NCBI GenBank assembly: GCA_033557685.1 | Contig: JAWQRN010000618.1 | Location: 1-27,726 of the forward strand | Source: Sperchopsis tessellata | Lineage: Eukaryota > Arthropoda > Insecta > Coleoptera > Hydrophilidae | DNA length: 27,726 nucleotides | Reading direction: 5' to 3' | In this document: positions 1 through 9,494 of the stretch, one piece after another | Layout: every line of letters begins with the position of its first letter | How positions within the stretch are numbered: the first letter of the stretch is position 1 | Translations under genes and position numbers: made by a program | Notes under the pieces: generated by a model | What the model saw: the letters and a program-made list of their open reading frames with translations, nothing else | The model's database searches: none | What the model was told of the DNA's origin: nothing

Positions 1-1480
1 TATATATAGATAAAACGTTCATCATAAAATGTATTTGATTTTATTTTTGTGAATCAAACACAACCTAATGAATAATTGTATTTAGCTTTGCTGTTATGTA
101 GGTATTTTAGTAGTTCATAAAATGTTTGCTGCTTATCAATTTTATTATGTATAACTTTTTGTAACATTAACTGACTGTCGACCAAAAACCAAACTAATAA
201 AATTAAATTGACTGGTTAGGTTACATATTATCCAAAATAACATTGGTTTCTTTATATATTAGCAAACATTCTGGTTATTTTGTGTTACCAGATTACAAGT
301 TTTAAATTAACAAGCTAGTTTATTCACTAACCAAATTTGCTGCTAATTCAACGAAAATAGTATTATCTTCTAAAATTATCAAGAAATTGGTTAATTTATA
401 TACTACACGGCTAGTTTAAAAATTAGTCAAGTTTACGCTCCAGCTGTAACATATATGTACACGCACATATGTATAAGTAATAACTAAACCACATTGTGTA
501 GACTAACACAACATAAATTTAACAACACGTATATACAAATGAACACAATGCTTACAAACAATTAAAAGTCTTAAATTTTGAAAATAATAAAAGCACTTAT
601 TTTATTATAGTGAATAGTCGCTTTCTCATGAAGTAATTTAGATGTTATTAACTAAAATATATGCTGAAACACACCCTTTATTTAAACGGTTAAAATTAAA
701 AAAAAGGTGTTTAAGTATGGCAATACGATTTTTCCAGTGGAAATTGTCTCCCGTCCTTTGCGGAACCTTTGGAATAATCTAATCTCCTTGGCCTTAAAAA
801 CGAAAAAGAGATATTTCAGAATGTCTTAAGATTCAACGTGTTGATTTGTAAAAGGGGTGAAATATTACCGGAAACGGAAGTGGGGAGGGATGGATTCCCA
901 AAAACCGCACTCCTATATTTATTTTACGCAAAATATATTACAATTCTTTCAGAACTTCTGCTCCTTATCTTACACAAGAAGGATTTCATTTTTATTCCGT
1001 TCTATAAAGGGTAGCTCCTGTGCATTTGAATTTTACCTGGATTCTTTATTTTCAACGGGGTTGTTAATGTATCCGCTATAATTTATTTTTAGCATTTTCT
1101 CGTGTTCACGCATGACAAACAACCCGCATTAAAGATAATTTTAGTGAAAGAAATAAATACTCTGATAATCGACCAATACAGGGTAAATTTGCTGACAGTT
1201 TAGAATTATTTTATTCCATGCAAGTGAAATCTCATATAGATTTGAAGACTCGAAAGGCATCGAATTTAAAGTTTTAGGTTTGCCAGAGAAACAATCTCAA
1301 AAATTGTGCATTATGAATAAGAACGTAGTTAAGGTATCTGTAGGGGTGTGTAAACAAATTAAAAATTGATCGTGATTTGTTTTATAATTTATTAAACAAC
1401 ACACCCACAACAATTGGCCTATTTTTGATTTGTAAAATGTTTTTGTTTTTATTATTATAAAAAGATAAAAGGAATATGGA
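1..1480. other. AT-rich DNA without a recognisable gene
   Basis: I see no gene here. The stretch is AT-rich with short homopolymers and begins in a TA run. The one open frame, at 857-1081, encodes a low-complexity peptide with no motif I recognise and is probably chance. A somewhat less AT-rich patch lies near 720-1080, but it shows neither splice-bounded coding sequence nor a repeat I can name. Confidence 0.5.
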
Positions 1481-1489
1481 ATAGACTCG

Positions 1490-2320
1490 TCACAGAGCAG
1501 TTTAATAAACGCGGATGTACCACAGAGCAGTATCTAGGGCGATATCCACTTGAAAATTACGTATCTCTCTTATCTGATGATACTTATTTCACTATACATA
1601 CATTAACAGGACAACAACTTAGAATAGATGTGAAACACCTCAACTACGCTCATGTTCACATTGTGTGAGAGGAATGGTCTGATGTTGAATGAAAATAAAT
1701 CGGACTTACTCTTCAGGTCCATTAATGAATGTGCTGAATGCAGTTTATTGACCACGTTATGATCTGAGAATAAACCTACCCAAACTTACAACTGTTAAAG
1801 ATATTTTACTTTGATCATGTGCACTTAAGTTTAAGCTAAGGCATACTGTGTTGGGATAATGCTCCTGATTCCTTAGATTTGTTCACAGTATCAAAAGCAA
1901 TAGTTACGATTTATCTTGGGTTTGTCCTTTCGCCACTTTTGTAGGGATGCCTTCTGAAGTCTTTTAATATAACCGCTCTACTGCATATACATTTGAAACT
2001 GCTTGATTCGTGTCCACAATAATTTATTTGATTATAAACGACAAAATTCATGTGAAATCATATGTTCCACAGACAAAAAGTACCTGAAATCAAACTTTTC
2101 AACCATTTTCTTTCATGCATTTTGCAGGAGAATCAGCCACACAAATTAATAAAATGTAGCGGTGATAAATTTCGTGCTTCACATTGTATTTATTCAGTAG
2201 CTGAGTTCTTTGAAATCGAAGTTTAGTTGTTGCTCTGAGACACTAATGCTTTTGAATTTTTACGAGGAACAAATTTTGTTCAAGGCTTTTAAGCGAATTT
2301 ATTTTTTTATGTTTTTTGTT
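1490..2320 (+). mobile_element. Decayed non-LTR retrotransposon fragment (Jockey/CR1-like reverse transcriptase, 3' part)
   Basis: Reading across stops and frameshifts gives the C-terminal half of a non-LTR reverse transcriptase. Near 1530 there is a degraded motif-B-like stretch (GCTTEQYLG, compare the family's GVPQGSxLG). At about 1573 comes LLSDDTYF, matching the YADDT active-site region, then about 29 residues further ERNGLMLNENKS (1669-1705), typical of the segment after the active site. A frameshift near 1665 separates these two. Near 1855-1960 a WDNAPDSL / QKAIV / CRDAF series resembles the conserved post-RT region of Jockey-like and CR1-like elements. Many stops and a deletion between the motif-B-like and DD regions show that it is inactive. 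Family assignment is by motif memory only. No poly-A tail or target duplication was found. Confidence 0.55.
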
Positions 2321-2479
2321 AATTGTTTACTTTTTATTTTATATATAATATTGGCATTGAATTTTTATCAATGCTGAAGGATATCTGCGGGCGAAACAGC
2401 GGTATAGCAGCTGAAAACAAGGTAAAATAAATACTTATAATTGGGAAAAACAAATAACAGCGCATATATTTGAAAACAA

Positions 2480-2743
2480 TAAAAAACCTGACGGTAGAAA
2501 GAAACCTTGGAAAAAAGTTATTTCTGAAGTAGCTAGAAAATTTTTCCAAGAACTATATCGGATGAACGTGGCTACATTAACACCCCTTCTGAGGAAAATG
2601 TTCCATCAATATCACCCACAGAAGTTGCATATTCTCTTAAATCAATGAGGTTTGGAAAAACCCAAAAATTGCTGGAGATATGTTATGTATATTTCTTGCA
2701 AAACTGTGTACGAGGTGAGTAGAAACAAAAGAGATACCAGCAT
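2480..2743 (+). mobile_element. Left half of a decayed RTE-like LINE, interrupted by the Penelope-like element
   Basis: With frameshifts, the sequence reads like the region just upstream of an RTE/BovB-type reverse transcriptase: ARKFFQELY, then NTPSEEN, then SISPTEVAYSLKSMRFGK, matching the family's pattern of 'I-x-x-x-EV-x-x-A-L-x-x-M-K-x-GKA-x-G'. It continues to LAKLC and ends in ETKEIPA at the insertion point. The same frame resumes at 4214 as EI-x-ASWNNATIIL-I-HKK, which is the classic continuation ('W-x-x-A-x-I-x-P-I-x-KK'). Stops and indels are present, so this is an inactive relic. Confidence 0.6.
2731..2743 (+). repeat. Left copy of a 13-bp flanking duplication of the Penelope-like element
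   Basis: GAGATACCAGCAT here matches GAGATACTAGCAT at 4214-4226 with one mismatch. The pair flanks the Penelope-like insertion, and joining the two sides restores the reading frame of the interrupted RTE-like LINE. This supports a true target-site duplication. Confidence 0.65.
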
Positions 2744-2846
2744 TAAATAAAAGCAGGATGTTGTCCTTGCACAAAATTTTTATTGTATACTTGGCGACCG
2801 GTTTCGACCATTCAGGTCATCATCAAGCTAAAACTTGTATTATGTC
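2742..2846. repeat. Left inverted end repeat of the PLE
   Basis: This stretch matches the reverse complement of about 4090-4177. Shared blocks include ATTAAATAAAA, CACAAAATTTT, TATACTT-GCGAC and a near-perfect core across the hammerhead-like motif. The left copy has an extra segment of about 17 bp (roughly 2752-2768) that is absent from the right copy. Confidence 0.75.
2791..2831 (-). ncRNA. Hammerhead-ribozyme-like motif in the left PLE end repeat
   Basis: On the minus strand the order fits a small type I hammerhead: stem I strand TTAGC, core TTGATGA, stem II GACC-TGAAT-GGTC, then GAA, a palindromic ACCGGT stem III, the cleavage-position C, and a closing GCCAA that pairs with TTAGC apart from one A-C mismatch. 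Penelope-like elements are known to carry minimal hammerheads with short stem III that may act as dimers. The first core base is U rather than the canonical C, and one extra U precedes stem II, so activity is doubtful. Confidence 0.5.
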
Positions 2847-2879
2847 TGTTGCTTCATGCTTTATAACTTGTTTACATAT

Positions 2880-3371
2880 TACTTTGAGACAGAATTTCTT
2901 CAAATTTAATGGCAATTTTTCGAAAAGCCGGAGGGTTTGCCTTTGGGATGTAATTTGAGTCCTTTGCTTTCTGAAATCTCCATGAATCGTATGGAAGAAT
3001 GCCTCTTCAGCTTAAGCGACCCTCAAATCAAGTCTATTAGATTCTGGTCTAGATATGTTGATGATATTTTCTGTATCATTGCAGGTAATATCTATACCAT
3101 AGAAGGGGTCCTCTCTATTATCAATTCCCTTCATCCGAATTTTACATTTACTCATGAGATGGAGCGGAATAATAGTCTAGATTTCCTTGACCTTACTATT
3201 ATTAAATCATACGGCGGTCTCTTTCAGTTTCAAATATTCCGTAAAAAGACCTATACCAACCATTGTATACCAAACACCTCTAATCATCCAATGAGCCATA
3301 AGCACGCTTTTTTTAATTCCCTCTTTTCCATACTATTCACCATTCCTCCTTTTAACTTAGGACTATTATGA
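2880..3371 (+). pseudogene. PLE reverse transcriptase remnant (palm/thumb portion)
   Basis: The open frame starts mid-domain. QNFFKFNGNF lies in one frame, and after a one-base shift near 2922 the frame continues as KPEGLPLGCNLSPLLSEI, which matches the PLE motif before the active site. RYVDDIF follows, with the two catalytic aspartates encoded at 3060-3065. Next come LHPNFTFTHEME and NSLDFLDLTI, then a fingers/thumb tail including NHCIPNTSNHPMSHKHAFF, all characteristic of PLE reverse transcriptases. The frame stops at TGA 3369-3371, where it overlaps the next frame by ATGA. The N-terminal part of the domain is absent, so the protein cannot be functional. Confidence 0.8.
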
Positions 3372-4003
3372 AGATTGCCCAGTCCAATGGAAATCACCTC
3401 GAAATTATCCACAAAACCTTTTCCAGGAAACTGAAAAAGATCTTCCATACTCTTTGCTACCCAATTACAGTACCTTCCTTTAGGATACATGGCACAATTT
3501 CATTTTCCGGCAGTCTTTCCTACAATATCTCCAAATTATTACAATCCCTGTTCGATGACATCATCATCAGTTATCGTACCACCCGTTCCCTTCACAGCAT
3601 ACTGGTCAGAAAGGAGGATCCGATAGACCCCAAAACCAATAGTGGGGTGTATAAGCTCCTGTGTGAATGTGGAGTTAGCTATATTGGTCAAACTGGTCGG
3701 TAATTTCAGATTAGATATAAGGAGCACATTCGGTGCATCCACAAAAATACCAACAGATCCAGGTATGTCAGCCATGTTGTTTCCTGCGATCACAATCCCG
3801 ATCCCGAAAATCCGTTCATCATACATATGCTCCCTAAAGGCCATAAACTCAATATCGCGGAGAATCTGGAGATATACCTTAGCTTCCATGCCAATCCTAA
3901 CCACAATATCAACGAGTCGCCAAACCTTTCATCTAATCCTATGTTTCATTCACTTCCAATCGGTTCCATCCCTCATTCTAATGTTGGTACTAACCAAGAT
4001 TAG
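3368..4003 (+). pseudogene. PLE C-terminal region with GIY-YIG endonuclease, broken by one stop codon
   Basis: The first segment (3368-3703) encodes the linker after the reverse transcriptase and the start of a GIY-YIG nuclease: GVYKLLCECG at 3644 and SYIGQTGR ending at 3700. A TAA at 3701-3703 replaces what is normally an N or similar residue (family pattern TGR-N-F). The same frame then continues without further stops for 99 codons to TAG at 4001: FQIRYKEHIR (catalytic-Arg region), SRYVSHV, NIAENLEIYL (conserved Glu region) and a short tail. This nuclease nicks target DNA to prime reverse transcription. One nonsense mutation and a missing junction upstream near 3360 make it a pseudogene, but it is recent enough for the domain to be obvious. 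Confidence 0.8.
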
Positions 4004-4089
4004 CTTATTCTTTAGTGGTGTGTTCGAGTTGCCCAGAACACACGTTCAGGTATTTGTTTTGTTTAGTTAATTTATATGAATATTGTAAT

Positions 4090-4177
4090 GTAATACATGT
4101 TTTTAGCTTGATGATGACCTGAATGGTCGAAGCCAGTCGCTAAGTATATAACAAAAATTTTGTGTTTTTATTTAATT
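4090..4177. repeat. Right inverted end repeat of the PLE
   Basis: This is the reverse-complement counterpart of 2742-2846. It includes the hammerhead-like core and an AT-rich outer part, ACAAAAATTTTGTG then TTTATTTAAT. It directly follows the end of the GIY-YIG reading frame by about 90 bases. Confidence 0.75.
4103..4143 (+). ncRNA. Hammerhead-ribozyme-like motif in the right PLE end repeat (degraded)
   Basis: Stem I is perfect here: TTAGC (4103-4107) pairs with GCTAA (4139-4143). The core TTGATGA (4108-4114) is followed by GACC and GGTC forming stem II around a TGAAT loop. The stem III block reads GAAGCCAGTC where the left copy has GAAACCGGTC, so the palindromic ACCGGT and the conserved A next to it are mutated. 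Self-cleavage seems unlikely for this copy. Confidence 0.45.
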
Positions 4178-4213
4178 ATGAATACCCACAAGACAGCAAA
4201 TTTCCATTATAAT

Positions 4214-4226
4214 GAGATACTAGCAT
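4214..4226 (+). repeat. Right copy of the 13-bp flanking duplication of the PLE
   Basis: GAGATACTAGCAT pairs with the copy at 2731-2743 (one C/T difference). Confidence 0.65.
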
Positions 4227-4965
4227 CTTGGAACAATGCAACAATTATTTTAATCCACAAAAAAGAAATAAAGAAGACCTGAAAAATAATCGTCTCATAT
4301 TTGTGCCATGTATACAGATCATTACCGCATGACCAACCGCTTTACAGACCAATTTGATTTTTAATACTATTGTTGCGTTCTCTTAGACTAAAAAAAAAAA
4401 ACATATAAGCCGATCATTACATCGGCAGTTATTAAAGCTTTGGTCCAAAATGGTTATATATTTTGCTACATTAAAATGATTTAAAAGACCTATGAAAAAG
4501 CCATATGAAACGCTCAATCACAATAATAAACGGAAGTTTTGCTATATATGGATGGAGGTATTTCTTTGGAGTAGAGTAGTAAATTGTCCATTTAAGCAAT
4601 AAATTTGTTTCAGTTGCCTCTGTGTTGGAAACGCATGGTCTTAAATATCTATGTTTTGCTTGAGATGACGTATGCTAGTGAGACATGGGCATTAAAGTCC
4701 TGTTTAGGAGCTCCAAACAACGGAAATAAGTATTGGGATATTTATGGTGGGTTTGAAAATTATTGATAGAAGGCGTTTTGCAAGGTCAAGAAAAGGCTGT
4801 ATAAGTTCAACGACATTATATAGGCAGGTTAACTTGAAGGTGAGTAGATTATCAATATTATATGGAATACAACTTGAGGGAGTCGATAGTCAACGTAAGT
4901 TCAAGACGTGCAGGAGAAGGAAACACAACCGTGGCTAGAGGAAGGAACTTAAGGAGACTTTCGAA
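4214..4965 (+). mobile_element. Right half of the RTE-like LINE interrupted by the PLE
   Basis: The frame of the left half resumes after the duplicated target: ASWNNATIILIHKK, then (with a stop and shift) KNNRLI for the usual KNYRPISL, then a CHVYR / TNRFTDQFDF stretch near 4300-4360 that fits the 'Y-K-x-x-x-x-x-x-NR' motif. The middle of the reverse transcriptase is largely gone. Near 4665-4700 TYASETWALK appears, the signature close to the C-terminus of RTE-type proteins, followed by a basic stretch with IDRRRFARSR. The fragment fades out by about 4965. Heavily decayed and inactive. Confidence 0.55.
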
Positions 4966-4969
4966 TTTT

Positions 4970-6030
4970 GAAAATTGTTGTAATGGTTTATCTAGAATTA
5001 TACAAACGGTCACATTTCGTTTGACTATTTGTTTGATAAATAATGCTGTTAAATTTTAATCGAGAAAAAGTAAATTTATCAATATCTATAATTCTATAAC
5101 AGAATTGAGTTATTAATACTATTATATTTCTAAAATAATATACCAATACAGTTCGGCATTACTAGTACCAATCATTTGAGCCAGTTGTTTATTATATAAA
5201 TAAAACATTATAATCAAATGTGTTTTATTTCATGATCGAGAAAATGCGAATAAATTTCTAAACCAACCCTTTGATAAGCTGTTGGCCGTTAATGAAAAGA
5301 TTATATAAAGCTATCAACACCCTGAACTATTGTAGTAAAATAGTTAAAAAAATTAAAACTTGTTCAAATATTCATAGTCATCGTTATAATATTTATTTTG
5401 TTTTTTTGCTAGCATTTAAATTAAAGTTTCATTGTCACAAAACCAATCCAGCATGCTAATACAATGGAACTGTTTAGTAATCTTGTAAAAAAACGTTCCC
5501 CTTATTTGAATTTAATGTGGGGTAAGTCCTACATATGCCTATAGATTCATTAAATAGAATTTTTTGGTGCTTCATTGATTTCGAACTTGAGTGTTTGAGA
5601 GTGTGCCACGTCCCTTACTAAAATAACACGTGTTAGCGGACGGAGCTTGATAGTGATTGTATTTTACATTTTTTTTCATGCAAAAATTGTAGCGTAAATA
5701 AATCAGATAGTTACCTAAAACGAAAGTCTGACAATATAGTATATTTTGTAATTTCAACCCAATTTTCTTAAGTGTTTTTCGAAGAGCTTTACTACTCATT
5801 CGAAGATCCTATACTTTGAGAAATAGGTAAGTAGACAATCTTTAATTGAAAGTCTCAAATACTCAATCACTCGAGATGACGAAGTTATGTCTAAAATCTT
5901 CGCCTTTCAAGAGTATATTTTAAAAATGAAGAAATATCAAAAAAAATTACATATTACATTTCTGTAATTTTTCTTTACGTTTACGTTTTGACCATGTGTG
6001 CCAGGCTTAACCATCTACCCTCTACGTGTT
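4970..6030. other. AT-rich DNA, nothing identified
   Basis: I see no coding exon or named repeat. Open frames at 5271-5459 (plus) and 5572-5799 (minus) encode unremarkable, lysine- or asparagine-rich peptides consistent with chance in AT-rich DNA. A slightly GC-richer patch at 5580-5660 has no supported function. Confidence 0.45.
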
Positions 6031-6084
6031 CCTTGAGACCCCCCCCCCGCTTAAATGAATATAAGTAATCCGAACACGTAAATG

Positions 6085-6120
6085 TGTATAAAAAGGGGCG
6101 AAATTTCTCGGTGCACTATT
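6085..6120 (+). promoter_or_regulatory. Candidate TATA-type core promoter
   Basis: TATAAAAAGGGGCG at 6087-6100 is a strong TATA-box match with a G-rich 3' flank. An initiator-like CTCGGTGCAC follows about 20-25 bases downstream. No convincing open frame lies behind it (6198-6380 is a 60-codon low-complexity frame that lacks an ATG at its start). It could be a relic promoter, for example from a solo LTR, but no TG...CA-bounded repeat pair was found. A C9 run lies just upstream at 6039-6047. Confidence 0.3.
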
Positions 6121-6389
6121 TGATCGGATATTAATTTTACACGATTTTCCGTTGTTAATAATATTCGTGTTTTCCAGCAATTTTCGAGTGGTTCCATTTG
6201 ATCATTGGGAATAATTTGAAATTATACGTGGAAAATTATACTTCCAGGGGCAATTTGGTACGAAATTTTACACGTAATTTCACTATAAAATACAAGAAGA
6301 AACTACCCCGAAGTTATCAAAAATTATCCAGTAATAAACAAAGTCACGGAAAGTCAATAAGGGTAGATTATAGCTACTGAATATGGCTT

Positions 6390-7920
6390 AACATGGCGCG
6401 GTGGAGGTTTATAAAACACAAGGGCTGGTCTAAAATATCTAGCGAAATGAGTACACAATTTGTATTAAATTTTTCCACATTTTTGTTTGTTTTGGAACTA
6501 CCTATGTTTTGAGTAATACTTAAGAATTTTAGATGTTTTTAAAGAAAACCTATAAATGCATTATATCACAGTAATTACAGTTAATAATAATGGTTCTATA
6601 AATTCTTTGAGAAAAATGTAACTATTGGTTTAAATATCAATTTATATTATAATTGTTATGCCCGCTAAATATGTCAACTATACTGTGACATTCTTTTAGA
6701 TATCCTTCTATATTGAGCATACATTTTTCACCTCTATTTGCAAATATATATTTAACCTAATATAAAACAATACAAATATCAAAAATCAATGCAAATAACA
6801 TAATCAATAAATCTGGGTTATTTTGTCATTTTTGTGTTTGTTTTTTTTTTGTGTGTATTAGCATGTGATTACCTACCTTTTGTATGACAACTGACATCAA
6901 AAAATCCAATACCCCAAATAGTGTCATTACATTGCCATAACTTCAATAAAATATCACCATATTGGATAAACTACAAACTAACATCGAATAAGAAAACAAA
7001 GAAAAATGGAGCAAACTCATCATGCTCAAGTCTTTACGAAACAAAAGTAAGACTCCAAGGACAAATGAAAAAATTTACAAAATTTGTGCAGATCTAGAAA
7101 AACTTTTTGAGTGTTTGCTAAAAATTTGTTAGATGTACTGTATTTTGAGTGATTTGTGAATTTGAAGCAAGCGTCTTCATAGTTAAAGTTCGTGTGGGAC
7201 TTTGGCTGCACATATTTTTATTATTCTTTGATTATCAAAACGAATTACCCCAAAAATTTGTTATTGCATATTTTGTATTTATATAAAAAAACTAACAACA
7301 TTGCCCCCTGTTAGTTCTGTAATGTAAATTTTCAATAGAATTAGAAATAAATTACGTTTAAAACTTGTTTAAAAAAATACAGATTTCGTTTTTGTCTGGA
7401 CACTATCGAATGATGTAAGAGACTTGATATTATCAATAAGATTATTTATAAACTGATTGGTTAAATTTAAGCATGCTCATAAGAACTTTTCAAAGTGTTT
7501 AATACGAACTCTTTCAAACAAATATTTATATAATTAATCATGGGTACTACAAAAAATATAATTAATATACTCTACTTTAATGTTCGCTTGCTTAAATCTA
7601 TAAACAACCCTGATTTTGAAGCATTTTCCCGCTACAGTTAAATCATAATAACAATTAAAATGCGGGGGAGTTTATCTTCCGCTTAATCTTCAAAAATGCT
7701 AAAGCTGTTATCTATCATTTTCTTTAAAATTTTGGTTCTAACAAATCGATTCATTTAAAGTTTTGTCGCCCCAATTTGGTTAGTAGTATTTTTAGCAAAC
7801 ACTGTACCTATGAAAATAAAATGTTCAAAACATCAAAATTTTGGGTGGATCATATCTACGGGATGAAAAGGTAGGTTGCTTCTTTGGAAAAATACTCTAC
7901 ACGGTTGAAAAGAAGCCAAC
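6390..7920. other. AT-rich DNA, probably intron or intergenic
   Basis: I see nothing codable. Relative to the minus-strand host gene this lies downstream of its 66-nt exon, so it is probably intronic. Short poly-T and poly-A runs are frequent. Confidence 0.45.
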
Positions 7921-7924
7921 TCAC

Positions 7925-7990
7925 TCGCTGGAGGGTAGTCCAACATTCTTCCAGGGTTCGCTCCGAGATCGCCGATGAGGATGTATTCCT
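7925..7990 (-). CDS. 66-nt internal exon of the minus-strand glutamine-rich protein gene
   Basis: On the minus strand this segment is bounded by an acceptor ...CAACTGCAG| and a donor |GTGAGT. A branch-point-like CTAAC with pyrimidines lies about 30-40 bases upstream of the acceptor. It is exactly 22 codons long and open in phase 0, giving a peptide that starts RNTSSSAISER and ends TLEECWTTLQR. It stands out as markedly GC-richer than the AT-rich DNA on both sides. The upstream exon at 12915 also ends in phase 0 (...KFVNELQ|), so the two join in frame across an intron of about 4.9 kb. The peptide looks like a short helical segment with a Trp and Cys. I do not recognise a named domain. The next exon must lie further left, probably outside the window. 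It could instead be an unrelated exon or a TE fragment, but matching phase, splice sites and composition argue for a real exon. Confidence 0.6.
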
Positions 7991-7999
7991 CTGCAGTTG

Positions 8000-9230
8000 A
8001 TTAAAGTCCGGCAGCGTTAGTTAGAAAAGTAGAAGTTTAGTATGCATACAAGAGTTATAACACGCATAACAACACACAAAAGTTGCTCTTAAATTAAAAA
8101 TGGTCAGGTTATTCATTTTGGGAACCATTTAGTATTATTGGCAGTTTATAGTGAGTGGTTATATACAGCAAGTACTTTCTGATAGAGCAGACCAAGCGAA
8201 AATTCTCGAAAACACAAAAATATTCGCTTTTAAAATTTAATATAGGTTAGATCAATAATTAATATTATTTGTTTTTGGTGAGAGGTAGAGGACTAAAAGC
8301 TCCTTCTTTGTGTACAACAATTTAGCCTCCCAATATTCTATGCATTTTGGTATTGACAGTACACGAATCTAAATGATTGAAGAAGCTATGTTTGTTGTGT
8401 TTTCCAATTTTCAGTAAAATTTTTAAAACTTTCATTAGATCTTATTTTATATTAAATTAAATCTCAATACGCTTAAATATTTTGTAACTATTTTTTTAAG
8501 TTAAAAAGATGTTTTCAAAAAACAAAAAAAATTCTTGCTAATTTATTATAACTACATGCACTAACACAGAAATAACTTACAATCTGTTTCGAAAAGATTT
8601 TGAATTTTGATTCGGACTTTCTTCTACATAACATACATAAATGTAGCGAATATAGTTAAAAAAAGAATTTGCAAAGATGTACGTGTTTTTTCTCAGACGC
8701 ATACCCTTTGAAGTAGCTAGTTCCTTGGCTAAAACGTCGTGTAGTAGTTTACAACGTCGTTATCCAGGTGGCGACTGTAGTTAAGAAATACGACACATTA
8801 CTTATTGAAGTTATCAGAACAAATATACATAGCTGCATCAATCATATTCAAAATTTTTTTTCATCAGTTTTTCTTCTTTAATAATAAAATTGCTATAATA
8901 AGAAAAAGCTTCAAAAAATACTGTGTATATCAAGTACTGAACTGGTTTTTAGATATATGGAAATTTTACACTTAAAAGATAATTATGAAACTTCCTGCTT
9001 GCAGTTTACATTTATAGTAAAATTTTAACATAAAAAGATATACAAAACTTTATAAGAAAGACAAGCAAATTGTAAAAATTAGCTTCTCTAAAATAAGAAA
9101 ATATAATATATAATAATGAAAAGGTAAATATGTCATTATTTTTTCAAATTTGTGGTTTGATTTGTTATTGTAAATAATTGTAAAATTAAAGACATTTTAA
9201 TTCGTAAATAATTAATAATAACAGGTATAA
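8000..9230. other. Probable intron of the minus-strand gene, no features seen
   Basis: AT-rich sequence between the two supported exons. A GC-richer patch near 8690-8800 contains two ACGTCGT occurrences about 27 bases apart, but no coding or repeat identity is evident. Confidence 0.45.
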
Positions 9231-9234
9231 GAAA

Positions 9235-9417
9235 ATGCTCAAATAAAAATTGCTCTTCAATTTCCATCTTATTGGTTTATTTCTTTTTCTTTTCTGGAGT
9301 CTACCGCGGCTTCTCTTTGTTGTTCTTGGTGTCCAGTGCACTATATTTGTCGTCATTTTTCTGGTTCTGCTATGCTACATAACTCTCCCAACTCCATTTT
9401 AGATGTGTTACTCGTTA
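9235..9417 (-). mobile_element. Short RTE-like LINE tail fragment, truncated by the mariner
   Basis: Read on the minus strand with one frameshift, this gives RVTHLKWSW at the mariner border, then a degraded stretch, then IVHWTPRTTKRSRGRLQKRK. These match the C-terminal pattern of RTE-type proteins ('LKW-x-W-AGHVAR ... VL-x-W-x-P-x-x-x-x-RSRGRP-x-KRW'). The fragment ends exactly at the TA target of the mariner at 9418-9419. Upstream sequence on the far side of the mariner (right of 10707) shows only a few plausible residues. The fragment lies inside the proposed host-gene intron. Confidence 0.5.
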
Positions 9418-9419
9418 TA

Positions 9420-9436
9420 CGAGGGTTACCTTTTAA
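9420..9436 (+). repeat. mariner terminal inverted repeat, left
   Basis: CGAGGGTTACCTTTTAA. It pairs with the right end apart from the outermost base and a one-base shift in the T run. Confidence 0.85.
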
Positions 9437-9494
9437 ATGTTTACAAAAACTATGGAAGAAAAAAAATATTTTATAACAAACTATTTTGTGTTTT

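Larger units (their letters stand above)
2744..4213 (+). mobile_element. Penelope-like element (PLE), 5'-truncated and inactive, inserted in an RTE-like LINE
   Basis: The insertion carries the two hallmark parts of Penelope-like elements in the expected order: a reverse transcriptase with a YVDD active site (3054-3065) followed by a GIY-YIG endonuclease (GVY at 3644, YIG at 3680). The ends are inverted copies of one repeat of about 90 bp that contains hammerhead-like motifs, also typical of PLEs. The reverse transcriptase begins mid-domain directly after the left inverted repeat, so the 5' half is missing. At least two frameshifts and one nonsense codon break the coding region. Thirteen-bp flanking duplications (2731-2743 and 4214-4226) fit the long target duplications of this class. 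The exact right border is uncertain, since about 40 AT-rich bases lie between the end repeat and the duplication. Confidence 0.85.

Noticed and set aside
2334..2549. 71-codon minus-strand frame rich in Phe and Ser
   Set aside because: Its composition reflects AT-rich DNA, and the plus strand here reads into the RTE-like LINE.
3539..4070. Open frames 3539-3904 (minus) and 3642-4070 (plus) over the GIY-YIG region
   Set aside because: Both are out of frame with the clear PLE endonuclease reading and show no motif.
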